From Impatiens glandulifera (taxonomy: Eukaryota > Streptophyta > Magnoliopsida > Ericales > Balsaminaceae), in NCBI RefSeq assembly GCF_907164915.1, contig NC_061869.1, positions 40,238,840 to 40,302,839 of the forward strand: a stretch of DNA of 64,000 bases. Direction: 5' to 3'. How positions within the stretch are numbered: position 1 is the first letter of the stretch; every line of letters starts with the position of its first letter. Shown here piece by piece: positions 25,056 through 37,217 of this stretch. A program made the position numbers and the translations under genes. Below the pieces are notes generated by a model. The model was not told where the DNA came from, did no database searches, and was given only the letters and a program-made list of their open reading frames with translations.

Positions 25056-25084
25056 GATCATCCAAGTCCCATTATTTTCCAGTG

Positions 25085-26580
25085 TGTTGAGCCCATTGGT
25101 GACATTTCTTTTCTGTACCAAAACCATATGTCTTGGTTCTGACCATAAGGCGAAGCCAACACAATGCTTTCTTACAGGTCTTGTCCAGAAGTGAAGCTTT
25201 TTAGTCTGGATGCGAATTTAGATCCCAACTTTGAGAGCACTATCATGGCTCCTAGTTTTGGAATCCCAACTAAAAAAGAAAGCCTAATAAAAGTCCTACA
25301 CACTTTGCATCAACCATCGGACCAATGATAACCGAGTCTCTCATTCAGCCAATGCCTTGGGCATAGTCGGGGTACCATTATCTCTCGTTATCAATTGAAT
25401 CAATCAATCAAGAATACAATCATGCGTTTATCGCATTTGATCACTCTCGGCTCGCTTTCGTTCGGGGTTCATCGAACACTTAAGGTGTGCTCTACAAAAA
25501 TATGGTAGTGTGTGACCTTTAATCGCATTAAATTTTAGCACACATATTACTTTGTCTCCTCATTCTCCTCAAAAAAAAAAAGAGAAATCTCTCCTTAGGG
25601 GCATTCTCAACCTACAAACTATCTTCCATACATCTCTTTTGGTCAGTTATGCCATCAACGAAAGTTGGTGTTACCAAATTAGAGTGGACTAAACTAAAAC
25701 ATGCATATTTTCTTGTTATATTATTTATCTTTGTTAAGCTGTGCAATTTTATGTTTTATAGAGAACATATTTCTTTAAAAATATATTCAATATTTTTATT
25801 TATCATAATTTACATAATAATATTTTTTGTTATTATCAATAAAAGTATTTGCCCCCATGTCATAATGACTTCATATATCATTAAGAAAATACATTTATAA
25901 AATACATCATTAATTTATTATTACAATTAATTATAACATCAATTATTATAATTAATTAAAATATTGACAATTTATTTTTAATAAAATATAAAACTAATTA
26001 ATTATTATAAATAATTATTCATGTCATTAAGTCTTCTGTTTCTTAATTAATTACATGACTTAACTTTTTATAGAAGTATTTGTCCACAGAAAGACACAAA
26101 ATTTTGATTAATTTTAGAATTATATATTAAAACAAAATAGTTGTATAATATGTCTTTATCCATATAATGTATACAAATTAGTAATAAATCATACTTATTA
26201 TGAATCTTCATATTATTATTTAATATGCATGTTATATATTATAAGCAATTATTTAATTAAATAAAATATAACTACAAATGTTCATTATTTCTTACTCCTT
26301 AAACACTTTCATTACCGTATTTTGAATGATAATTCACGTGAATCAACAATGTTCAAAAACAAATATAGATAGAATGTTCTCACCGAGACATTGCTTGTTA
26401 AGACAAATTCGATTATATTGTCGTGTCTCTTTAAATTTATGATTAAAATAAGTTCTAACACACAACAAATTTTTAATCTCTTCTTACAAGTGACCTTCAT
26501 TTTTTGACATTAATGATTAATCGTATAATTTATATAGAAAAACTTAATATGTTTTAAACCATCAATAACAGTTATTTTGG
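25085..26580. other. Intergenic DNA right of CACTA 1
   Basis: 25090-25640 has mixed base composition with no recognised coding block. 25640 onward is AT-rich with many poly(A/T) runs. Open frames here (up to 90 codons) show no family motif. Confidence 0.4.
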
Positions 26581-26584
26581 TAAA

Positions 26585-26935
26585 TTATATTTCTACGTAA
26601 GAAACTGTTTGGTGTCTCAATTCATTTCATAAATTCTACATATGAAATTATAATGAATTTAACATAAAATATTAAAGACATTTAACAAATCAGATTTCTA
26701 AACAAGAAATCAATAGACATCCCCATTCATCTCATAATTTTTACACAATAAATTAGAATGGTTCTAACATCAATTATTAAAGTCATTTTTACAAGTCCAA
26801 TTTCTATAAAAGAAATCATTGACTACTCATTCATCTAATAAGTTTTACACAAGAAATTGTAATGGTTCAAACATCAATGACTAAGGTCATTTTAAGACGT
26901 AGATTTCTACAAAATAATTTATTGACTAAATTGGA
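26585..26935 (+). repeat. Three tandem copies of a roughly 110-bp AT-rich unit
   Basis: Starts lie near 26598, 26705 and 26815. Each unit contains 'agaaat(c)', then 'cattcat.t.ataa.tt.taca', 'aa.ta.aatg.tt.aaca' and 'attaaagtcattt'. Copies differ at many positions, so the array is old. No coding potential. Confidence 0.55.
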
Positions 26936-27429
26936 ATTTGAACAAGGGATCTTCCTTTCACCTCACACCCTCACACCCTTGCATCTGAACTTCCAACAAC
27001 TACGAGAAGTGCCTTTTTATTGTTTTATCGTTGTTTATGACTTTCTATCTTCTTTTTGAAGAAACTTATTATTCTCTTACTTTGACTTAATTCTATTAAC
27101 AAAAATGATAACTTAGTATCATACTCAAAATGTAAATATGTAAGACAATCTATATAACATATATGAATAGACTATATTTACTTAGTTAAAAATCACCATA
27201 CCTCATTCCAATTAATTAATAATGTTTAATTAATTTAAGAATGCATATATCAAAACTGAAACCATTTGTTTAAATTATAATAATTTTTTATATTTTTTAA
27301 TAAATTACACCCTTAACCAATTATTATTAATCAACATTAATTTTCTGAACAATAAAATATTTTTTAAGTTTATTTCTTAATAAACAACCTAGTCTTTAAT
27401 TAAAATAGGGAATGAATTGTATGTTTTGA

Positions 27430-27996
27430 ATAATTAATATATATATATATATAATGATGCTTAATTTTTAAAGTGTCCGGATTGTCGGGTCAAGAGTTGT
27501 GGTTAATTTGGATATATATGTGAGTAAATGGATACTTAGGTCGGATTGTGGGTTGACCCGCCCATAAACTTAAAACGGTTAAAAATAAAATTAAAAAACT
27601 ATAAGTATGGTTCGAACTTGCAACCTAATAAAATAAGTACAACTTTTTAACCAACTAGTCTAATAACACTTTATATTTTAAATTCAACACCAAATTTGAT
27701 AAAACCGGGACATTTTAACAATATAAGTTCAATTTTTTAACTAACTAATATATATATATATATATATATAATGATGCTTAATCTTTAAAGTGTCCGGATT
27801 GTCTGGTCGAGAGCTGTTGTGAATTTGAATATATACGTGAGAGTAAATAGATACTTGGGTCGAATTGTGGTTTAACCCGACCATAAACTTAAAACAGTTA
27901 AAAATAAAATTAAAAATGCTATCACATTTTTACCGTAATATTTTTTTACAATTTTTTATATCATTACTCGTGCAAATGCACAGAATACATGCTAAT
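27430..27996 (+). mobile_element. Helitron-like element end with an internal direct duplication
   Basis: Two copies of a block of about 160 bp begin at about 27445 and 27757 (landmarks 'atgatgcttaat', 'agtgtccggattgt', 'acccgcccataaacttaaaac'). Downstream, the palindrome GTGCAAATGCAC (27970-27981) is followed after 10 bp by CTAA and T, the layout of Helitron 3' ends (hairpin, then CTRR, then T). The same terminus with CTAG occurs at 36952. No helicase gene is present, so it would be non-autonomous. The 5' TC end is not identified. Confidence 0.45.
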
Positions 27997-30100
27997 TTTT
28001 TATAAGAATATATATAACATATATCAGCTTATAAATTTAAGCTTTTACCACCCACTAAAATATGGTTAATAATTAATTAATATTATATAATAAAGACTTA
28101 TCTTTAGTTGATTTGAATATCCTTAAGATGAACAACTTTAACTTGTTGAAACGAGACATCGTTATTTTTACAACATCGTAGACCGTATTTTCGAAACATC
28201 AAAGACAAAAGAGAAAAAAAATCTCGACGGCATAAGCTACTAATCTTAGCACAATGAAATTGTTTTAAGAATTCTAGGTATTATGTCCCCATGATACATA
28301 AAAATGTATAAATACAATGTTACAGATAAAACAAATGAAATAAAATATAAAATAAAATATAAGAAGAAACAAAATTACTGAATTTTATATTGATTTGAGC
28401 CATGTGTTAAACAAATTTCCTTTAAAACAATTTTATTGTCTCCTTTTTTGTTTGAGTTAATCGCAGATGCATGTCTTATAAGGTACAACGAATTTAATAA
28501 TGATTCGGTGTTATAATTATTATGCAGCGAACTTTGATCCGTACATGAATCGTTATCGCCTGACTCAAAAGAACAAGACCAAAGAAGTTGGATATATCAT
28601 AATGAGAGAACTCACCTATCGAAAAGAATAGTAAAATATAGAGAAATTGAGAGAGTATTTTAAAGAATGTAAAATATGTGATATTGGAATTTCTGAAAGA
28701 TGAAACCTATATAGAAGTATGCATTTAAAGAAAATACTATACATGTTCACAATTAATTTTATCTTTAATACATATAATCAATTGAGTGATTTTAATTCAT
28801 AAATAAAACAACACAATTAAATACAAAATAAACTTCAAACTCAAATATTAATCCAATACAAGTCAACTGCATTTGACATTGCAAGGACAATAACCTTGAA
28901 AATATAATTGGTATGCCTTAATTAGATTCAATTCAAAACATTCAACAAAGTGCCAGTGTGAGACAAATCCACCACTCTAAATTTATTTTGGGAAATACAA
29001 TTATTTTGTACACACATTTTCATTCATATAATGGAAGAGTCATCTATATATTCTAAATTCCAACATATATTTCATAATTTGGTATTTCTGATAGATAGTG
29101 AATTTCTTATAGTGATTTGTGGATCAAATAAGCCATTAACAACTTTCTCAAATTTGGTTTAAGGTCGTACAATTGTGATGACCATAGCAAGGTTGTGGGA
29201 AAATATTTCAAAATAAGCTTAATTTGTTAATCGAAAGATTTAGCAGGGAGACTAAATGGCTCTAAACTCATGATTAGGTTAATCGAGTTATGAACAATGA
29301 TAAATTTCGATTGCACCACTAAAATTTGTTTTAAAGGATGGTTAGTTATGTGTTTACTGTATAACCTTATTATTTAAATGATATGGGATGTTTCATCGGG
29401 AAAATGGTTGCAATCGATCGATGAACTCAAAAATCTTTGAGAATCTTTTTAAACTCGTTAACGCTAGTTTTTATATTTATTCATTAGTGGATATTTGGCT
29501 CAAGTTTTAATTATTTCCTCGGTTAATCTCATTATGTATCTAATGTGTTTGATAACCCTTTAGACATTCATATTTTTTTTTATTGTTTTATCATCCAACT
29601 TAAATAACCCTCACTTAAATTATATCTCACTTAAATTATATTTCATAAACTTTGTAAAAAATGAACAAGGTTATTTGTTAATTAATTTAAACTCTAGTTG
29701 AATATAAATTTTGTGTTTTTCTTCTTTATAAGATATAAAATAAAATTGTTACTCTTGCAATACTAAATTTAATTTATCTCATATTTCTGATTAAAAAAAT
29801 TGGATATAACTAATTTTAAAAATGGATAATTGTATATCCATTTCCCCAAATAAAATGGGAACTTCTAATTTTATCTTCTTTGTATGAAATAATACATAGA
29901 TTTTATTGACTATTTTATCAATACCTATTTTAAATTTTAAATTTGTTAATATAACTTAATTAAATTACTAGTGTTTGAATTCAGCATGGCCATATATACT
30001 CAATCTTGTGGTTTAATCTGGAAATATACCAAATGTATATTAATGTCAATGGGTTAGGAAAAATTAGACTAAAGGGTGAAAAAAAAAGAAGGAAAGAAAG
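27997..30100. other. AT-rich intergenic stretch, no gene recognised
   Basis: No open frame above 60 codons with recognisable content. The area 28440-28700 is slightly less AT-rich, but I could not relate it to a family. Confidence 0.45.
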
Positions 30101-30104
30101 ATAA

Positions 30105-30346
30105 AGGTCAAAAATAAAAGAGACGAGTCTAAGAAATTAACTTCTATTGTCTTGTTTTAGTTGATTGAATGCTAGTTTCATTTCTTATTCATTTTTGTAC
30201 TTTTATTTTCATGTTTTTATGTATTTTTTAGCCAACCGTAGATTTTTTATGACTATCGTGTGTTGACTTTGAACAAATTGTTGCAAGTTAAATTTCATCT
30301 CTTGTACGCCTTTTTAATGAATGACATAAGTCATTTCAAAAAAAAC
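30105..30346 (+). mobile_element. Possible LINE 3' end with A tail
   Basis: The piece ends 'ttaatgaatgacataagtca' then 'tttc' and a run of A (30339-30346). It is preceded by T-rich untranslated sequence and 'ttgtacgcc', the layout of 5'-truncated plant L1-type LINEs. There is no coding part, and the left boundary is a guess. Confidence 0.35.
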
Positions 30347-31352
30347 TTAATTAAATCTATACTAAGAGAGTTAAAATCATGATTTATTTTTTTAATATTA
30401 CAATTCTTTTAACTATAAACTGTATACTATAAATTTTGTGATTTAATAGATGAGATCTTAAAATTTTACAATTTTATGAATTTAAAAATTAATTCGATTT
30501 TACGATTCAATATAATTTTAGAAATAAAGTTAATTCATATTAACATATTCAATAAAAAATTATTATTCAAATAAATGAAAATAAAATGAACTTAATTTAT
30601 TTTGTAATTATAATTTGTTAGTGTTATTTGTTTATTATTATTTTTAAAATCAATTTTATATTTAATCATATATATATATATATATATAAAATATATAATT
30701 AATAAAAATTTAAAAAATAATTTTAATTTTACAAATGTAAAATTATTTTATCTACTATCAAATTTTATTTGGACTAAGTAACAAATATATGAAGATTTTC
30801 GTCAAAACATCGAATTGTTATTCAAAACAAATATATTTATGTTTGTATGGGTCATTGGGTTTAAAATTATTGTAAATGCTCATTATGTATGGGCCACCGG
30901 GTAGAAAATTGTTTACGTTTTAGGATATGAGATAAAAAGTAGACTTTCAAAAAGAAGTGAAGAAAATAAGAGAGTTTAAAAATAGATGGGTTATAAAATT
31001 GTTGATTAATATAAATTTGTAAAATCTTGAATTTAATTTTAAAAATAATAGTGATATATTATTATTATTTGTTAATTAAAAATAATAATATATTAAAATA
31101 AATAGGTGCAAAATTAAATATATGAGTTTATTTATTTAAATAACTAATAATATATTTAAATTTATAAATATAAATTCATTTTATTTTTCTTCGGCAAAGG
31201 ATGATAAGAAAAATAAAATTATAAAAAAAAACAATTTATAAATTTATAAAATAATAAAAAGAGGTAAATTTAAAATTCACAGCTTAAATCGTTTAAATAA
31301 ATCTAACTATTTTTTTTTTAATTATTCATTTCAAATATTATAATAGTTTTAT
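30347..31352. other. AT-rich stretch, no gene
   Basis: Includes (AT)n at 30670-30690 and many A/T runs. Nothing coding was seen on either strand. Confidence 0.5.
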
Positions 31353-31781
31353 TGTTAAGAATCACACGTATTAGAATTAGATTAAGAAGATTTAAATTAA
31401 TGTAAAAGTAATGATTGTTATGATTTGTATCTCCCAAATTCAACTTACTTGAAAACAATCCTTAATATACAAGAAAGAAGAACACAAGAACACACAAATT
31501 TTTAGTGGTTCACTCAAATTGAGTTACATCCACTTCACCCACCACCAGATTTCACTTTGAAGAAAAAGAAGGAATACATAATTTTTACCTCACACTTTAT
31601 CTCTCTAGAATTCTGTCTTAACCATGTAAACCCTTAATAATCACATATTTATAGGGTAAACATTCAGATAATAAACCTAAATAATTTTGGTCAGGCCCAA
31701 GCCCAAAACCAAAAAGAAAACCCAATAAACTCTAATTAACAATGTAGAGTTTATTATAAGTGTAGGCTACATAACTCAACA
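31353..31781 (-). mobile_element. 3' LTR of a Ty1/copia element, minus orientation
   Basis: Begins TGTTAAGAATC and ends CTCAACA (429 bp). On the minus strand it is preceded by CTCCAAGTGGAAGAT, a good polypurine tract. The copia pol pseudogene lies immediately upstream in the same orientation. Its 5' partner is missing because the element breaks near 35450. The five bases left of it are TTTAT. Confidence 0.75.
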
Positions 31782-34700
31782 ATCTTCCACTTGGAGACTA
31801 ACTTCATCATCTCTCGATCGGTAGTGGCTTTCCATTCGGTGTATTAACGAAGAAGACCAACTGAAGTTGTACACAACTTCAGTTTCTCATTTGTCACAGC
31901 TTTCGTCAACATATCAGCTGGATTCTCACTCCCGGGAATCTTCTCAAGAGCTAATACTCCATCTTCTAAAGCTGACCGGATGAAATGATAACGAACATGT
32001 GTATGCTTCGTCCTTCCATGATAAACAAGATTCTTTGCCTAATGAATGACACTTTGACTGTCGCATTGCAACACACTTCTCTCGTAGTCTTGACCCAATT
32101 CTTGCAAAAAGGGTTGTAACCACATCATCTTCTTAGCAACCTCTGTCACAACAACATACTCTGCCTCACTACTAGAAAGAGCAACAATCTTCTGCAATTT
32201 TGAAACTCAACTGATTGCAGTATCTCCCAGAGTATAAATGTACCATGTTGTGCTCTTTCTACTATCAACATCACTACCATTGTCAGCATCAACATATCCT
32301 TCCAAACTCACATTAGACTTTCTAAAACACAAAGCGAGACTCGTACTTCCTCTTAAGTATTGTAGTCCACTTTACTGCTTTCCAATATTGTCTACCCGGA
32401 TTGCTCATGAATCTGCTAACAACTTCCACAGCATGTGCTATGTATGGTCTTGTGCAAACCATCGTATACATAATACAACCAATGACAGAGGCATACATAA
32501 CAGTTGCCATGTAAATTTTCTCATCCTCTGTTGAAGACGACTGATCTTTAAATAGTCTAAAGTGACTAGCTAAGGGGGTAGTAACTAGTTTTACATCATA
32601 CAAGTTGAACCTGCTAAGAACTTTCTTCACATATTCTTCTTGTGAAAGCTTGAGAACTTCTTCATCCCTGAAAATTCTCATCTCAAGGATTTGTTTTGCA
32701 GCACCCAAATCCTTCATTGCAAAATTTTCAGACAACTATTTCTTGAGCTTGTTAATCTCATACAAACTTTCTCCAGCAATCAACATGTCATCAACGTAGA
32801 GGAGCAGAATAATGTACGATTTATCAAACCTCTTGATATAGCAGCAATGATCAGCTTCACACCTTAAAAAATCGTTACTTTTCATAAAGCTATCGAAATT
32901 CTTGTACCATTGCCTTGGAGCTTATTTTAAAGCATATAGACTCTTCTGAAGTTTACACACAAGCTCATCTTTTCCTTTGATTTCAAATCCTTCTGGTTGT
33001 CGCATATAAATCTCTTCATCTAAATCACCATGAAGAAAAGCAGTTTTGACATCCATTTGTTGAAGATGAAAGTCTTCTTTTCAAACCAAACTCAAAATAG
33101 TTCTGATTGTCATCAATTTAACTACTAGAGAGAAGATCTCATTGTAGTCAATACCTTATTTCTATTGAAATCCTTTCACAACCAACCTTGCCTTATACCT
33201 CATGGTTTTATCATGTTCTTCTTTAATCCTGAAGATCCATTTGTTGTGAAGTGTTTTCTTTCCCTTTGGTAGCTCAGTGAGCTCCGAAGTCTGATTTAAC
33301 ATCAAAGAGTCCATCTCATCTTTCATAGCAGACTCCCACTTAATCGATTCATCATATTGTATTGCTTCCTCATAACATTCAGGTTCACCTCTATCTGTCA
33401 AGAAGATATAGTTTTGAGATGGAAACCACCTCTCAACTGGTTTTCGATTCTTTGATGATCTTCTCAACTGTATAACTGGTGTTTGCTGATTTACCTCTGG
33501 GGCCACGTTCTCAACGATTTCATCTTCAACAACACATTGTTCTTCTTCGAAAACCGGTATATATTCAGCTCAAAATTCTCTCAAATCGACTGTACCAGTC
33601 TCTTCCAACTTGGAATCATCATCTGATGTATTCCCAACACAATCTTTATAGAGAACCTGTTCATTGAAGATAACATTTCTGCTACGAATGATCTTCCGAT
33701 TTTGATTATCCTAGAAACGATAACCAAACTCAATATCACCATAACCAATGAAAAAACATTTATTAGACTTTGGATCCAGTTTGCTCCTATCACATTCATT
33801 AATATGAATATATGATAAACAACCAAACACTTTCAAATAAGAAAGGTTTACCTTTTTATTGCTCCAAGATTCTTCAGGAATTCTGAATTCAAGAGGAATA
33901 AAGGGTCCCCTGTTTATCAAATAGGCAGCAGTATTAATAGCTTCTGCCCAGAAGGTTTTAGGCAGTCCTGCATGAAATCTCATGCTTCTAGCACGCTCGT
34001 TCAATGTCCAATTCATTCGTCCAGCTACTCCATTCTCTTGAGGCGTTCGGGGAACAGTCTTCACCATATTGATCTAATTCACAACACAATACTCTTTGAA
34101 ATCTTAATTGATATATTTACCTCCGTTGTCGGATCTCAAGCACTTAACTTTCTAATTTGTTTCATTTTCAACCAAAGTCTGCCATTTCTTGAAAATAACA
34201 AATACTTTAGACTTGTACTTCATAAAATATACTCATACCTTTCTTGTTGAATCATCTATAAACGTCATGAAGTATTGTGATCCGCCAATAGAAGAAACAA
34301 GTGCAGGTCCCCACACATCAGTGTGTACCAACTTTAGCCTTTCTTTCTTTAGTTCCTTCCCAATATTTAAGAAACTCACCTGCTTCTGTTTTCTAAGAAT
34401 ACAGTTTTCACATAACTGATGTTCAACAAACTTCAGTTCTGGAATCTGTCTATTCTTCAAAAGAATTTTCATCCCTTTTCGCTCATATGGCCCAACCTGC
34501 AATGCCACAGCTCACTGTTCTTCGAGTCATCAACTACAACAGCAATTGTTTCTCTGCAAGTTGAAGTCGTGTATAACGTTCCAGTTTTGTGACCTCGAGC
34601 AACAACTATTGCTCCTTTAGTCACCTTCCATGCACCATTTCCACAACTGAAATTGTGACCTTCTTCATCAAGTTGTGTAACAGAAATCAGATTGCGCATT

Positions 34701-35450
34701 AAACCTGGAATGTGTCTCACATTTTTAACCTTCCAAACAGAACCATTTTCCATCTTTAATTTGATGTCCCTCATGCCAACAATATTTAGTGGCTCACCAT
34801 CTGCGAGATAAACTTTCCCACAGTTTTTAGCCACATAATTCTCCATTAATTCTTTGTGGGCAGTGGTGTGGAAAGACGCTCCCGAGTCCAAAACCTATGA
34901 ATCTAACGGGCTATCAACAGAAAGAAGTAACGCATCAGTGACAGTTTCTGTAACAACGTTGGCTGCATCATTTTTATCATCATTGTTTCTCTTCGGTGCT
35001 TTGTAGTTCCTCTTCAAATGATCCTATTTACCACAATTCCAGCACTCAAATGTCCGCCCAGACTTGGACTGACTCCTCTTGCTCCTGGACATAGATCTGC
35101 TCTTACTTCGGTTGAAATTTCTATCATTACCTCTGCCCCTGTTTTCCACATTCAAAGCAGAACCTTTGAACGTTTCACCAGAATCAATTTTACGAACCTC
35201 TTCAGAAAGAATACGATCTCTAGCTTCAACAAATTTGAGTTTAGCATTTCCAACTGAATTACTAATTGCCGCCCTCATAGGTTCCCAGCTATTTGGTAGA
35301 GATGTTAACAAAATCAGGGCATTAACTTCATCTCCAAAATCAATCTCAACAGATAGCAATTGATTCACAATTGTATTGAATTCATTTAAATGAGTAGTGA
35401 CAGAAGTATCATCAACCATTCTTAAGTAAAAGAGTCTGATAGACATCTGA
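31782..35450 (-). pseudogene. Ty1/copia (Tork/Tnt1-like) gag-pol, broken
   Basis: From 5' to 3' on the minus strand the pieces are: gag core (VTTHLNEFNTIVNQL, about 35330-35410) and zinc knuckle start FECWNCGK (35024-35047); protease VLDSGASFHTTAH (about 34855-34895); pre-integrase ELWHCRLGHMSEKGM (34480-34525); integrase core VHTDVWGP, FMTFIDDS and PQENGVAGRMN (33990-34340); reverse transcriptase with LHNKWIFRIKEE and YKARLVVKGF (33162-33260), [11 protein letters not shown] and [11 protein letters not shown] (about 32990-33060), and YIILLLYVDDMLIAG (about 32775-32820); then RNase H (31860-32260). Frameshifts and stops occur between most blocks, so it is dead. 5' LTR and gag N-terminus are lost at a junction with a minisatellite. 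Confidence 0.9.
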
Positions 35451-36480
35451 AAATGTGAGGGCAGAATTAGTGGTTGGTTTGACAAGCATTTGAATATGTG
35501 AGGTCAGGAGATGGAGGTCAGGTGATGAGTGGTTTGTCGAGTATGAGGTCGGAATTAGTGGTTGGTTTGTCGAACATTTGAAAGTCTGAGGTCTCGAGAT
35601 GGAGGTCAGGTGGTGGGTGGGTGGTTTGTCGAGTGTGAGGTCGGAATTAGTGGTAGGTTTGGCGAACATTTGATAATGTGAGGTCAAGAGATGGTGGTCG
35701 GGTGGTGGATGGTTTGACGAACATTTAAAAGTGTGAGGTCACGAGATGAAGGTCGGGTGGTGGGTGGTTTGTCGAGTGTGTGAGGTCGGAATCAGTGGTT
35801 GGTATGACGAACATTTAAAAATGTGAGGTCACGAGATGGAGGTAGGGTGGTGGGGATGGTTTGTCGAGTGTGAGGTCGGAATTAATGGTTGGTTTGGTGA
35901 ACATTTGAAAGTCTGAGGTTTCAAGATGGAGGTCGGGTGGTGGGTGATTTTTCGAGTGTGAAGTTGGAATTAGTGGTTGGTATAACGAGCATTTGAAAAT
36001 GTGAGATCACGAGATGGAGGTCGGGTGGTGGGTGGTTTATCGAGTGTGAGGTTGGGATTAGTGGTTGATTTGGCTTGCCTTTGAAAGTGCGAGGTCACGA
36101 GATGGAGGTCGGGTGGTGGGTGGTTTGTCGAGTGTGAGGTTAGAATTAATGGTTAGTTTGACGATCATTTAAAAGTGTGAGGTCACGAGATGAAGGTCGG
36201 GTGGTGGGTGATTTATCAAGTGTGAGGTCAGAATTAGTGGTTGGTATGACGAACATTTGAAAATGTGAGGTCACAAGATGGAGGTCGAGTGGTGGGTGGT
36301 TTGTCGAATGTGACGTCAGAATTAGTGGTTAGTTTGACGAGCATTTGAAAGTATGAGGTCACGAGATGGAGATCGAGTGGTGGGTGGTTTGTCGAATGTG
36401 AAGTTGAAATTAATGATTAGTTTGACGAGCATTTGAAAGTGTGAGGTCACGAGATGAATGTCGAGTGGTGGTTAGTTGTT
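35450..36480 (+). repeat. Minisatellite, period about 90 bp, about 12 copies
   Basis: Units read 'gtgaggtcacgagatggagg', 'tcgggtggtgggtggtttgt', 'cgagtgtgaggtcggaatta', 'gtggttggtttgacgaacat' and 'ttgaaaa' in series. Copies vary by substitutions and small indels. The array starts exactly where copia gag homology stops and is followed by further related but more diverged repeats (36480-36840: 'catatgaaaaagtgtgagt' type) and a Helitron-like 3' terminus. Minisatellites near the 3' end are common in plant Helitrons, so this is probably internal Helitron sequence. Minus-strand open frames here (e.g. 35412-35687) are repeat translations. Confidence 0.8.
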
Positions 36481-36928
36481 GGTTTGACGTTGGATAAGTG
36501 GTATGTGATTAATTGGGATTGGTTGTTGATTTGTTGAAGTGAGAGTAAAAGAGATGTTGACTAAGATTGGTGAGTAAATTGTCGTAGAATAGAGACATAT
36601 GAAAAAGTATGTGTCACAAGATTAAGGATAGTGGGTGGTTTGCCGAGGGGATAAAGAGGCATATGAAAAAGTGAATCACAATATGATGGTCAATTAGAGG
36701 GTTAGTGATTGAGTTTGAGGTGTGTCATCAATTGAGATCGACTAAGATTTGTGGTGGCTTACTAAATGGATAAAAAAATACATATGAAAAAGTGTGAGTT
36801 ATAAGATGAGGGTCAATTGAGAGGTTAAGTGAATGCCGAAGGATAATATATATATATTAATTTTAAGTTTAAGATTAAACTTAATTTTATCTAAATTTTA
36901 TAAACAATATTTTATATATATTCTTATT

Positions 36929-36956
36929 CGTACAAATGCACGGGATTCAGGCTAGT
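36929..36956 (+). mobile_element. Helitron-like 3' terminus
   Basis: CGTACAAATGCACG (near-palindrome) is followed by GGATTCAGG, then CTAG (36952-36955) and T. It matches the terminus near 27970-27996 over about 30 bp. It closes the minisatellite-bearing block on the right. A candidate left end (A then TC) lies near 35445, where copia homology stops, but it is not proven. Confidence 0.5.
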
Positions 36957-37217
36957 TTATTTAATGTTCTTGAAATCTTATCATCAATTTTATAAAATAA
37001 TTCTTTATTCAAAATAAGTAAAAATAACAAAACTGAAATAGCAAACTTGTCATAAAATTGTAATTTTAAAAGGAAAAAGTTTTAGAAGAAAGAAAGAAAG
37101 GGCAATAAGTTGTTGTGACATATTTGAGCTGAAAAAAAAGTCAGGCCACTTTAATCTCAAATCAAGATACCTATGAAACATTTAATCAAATCACCACTAA
37201 AATCATAAATTTTATTT

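Larger units (their letters stand above)
17096..25084 (+). mobile_element. CACTA (En/Spm-type) transposon 1, degenerate, + orientation
   Basis: It holds, in order, a 5' region with a TATA box (17304), a transposase-associated N-terminal domain (18120), tnp2 transposase (18625-20365), a DUF4216-like C-terminal domain (20844-21234), the second En/Spm gene (22962-24660) and a repeat-rich 3' subterminal region (24838-25055). It ends CCAGTG at 25079-25084, a variant of the usual TAGTG terminus. The 9-mer CTAACGCCG near 17213 is the reverse complement of CGGCGTTAG in the 3' subterminal repeats, which supports placing the 5' end just left of there. No intact CACTA 5' terminus was found. A retroelement LTR of about 1.6 kb splits it. 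Confidence 0.75.

Noticed and set aside
35412..36480. Regular repeats with constant words, CRISPR-like at first sight
   Set aside because: Whole units repeat without unique spacers, the host is a plant, and no cas genes exist; it is a minisatellite.
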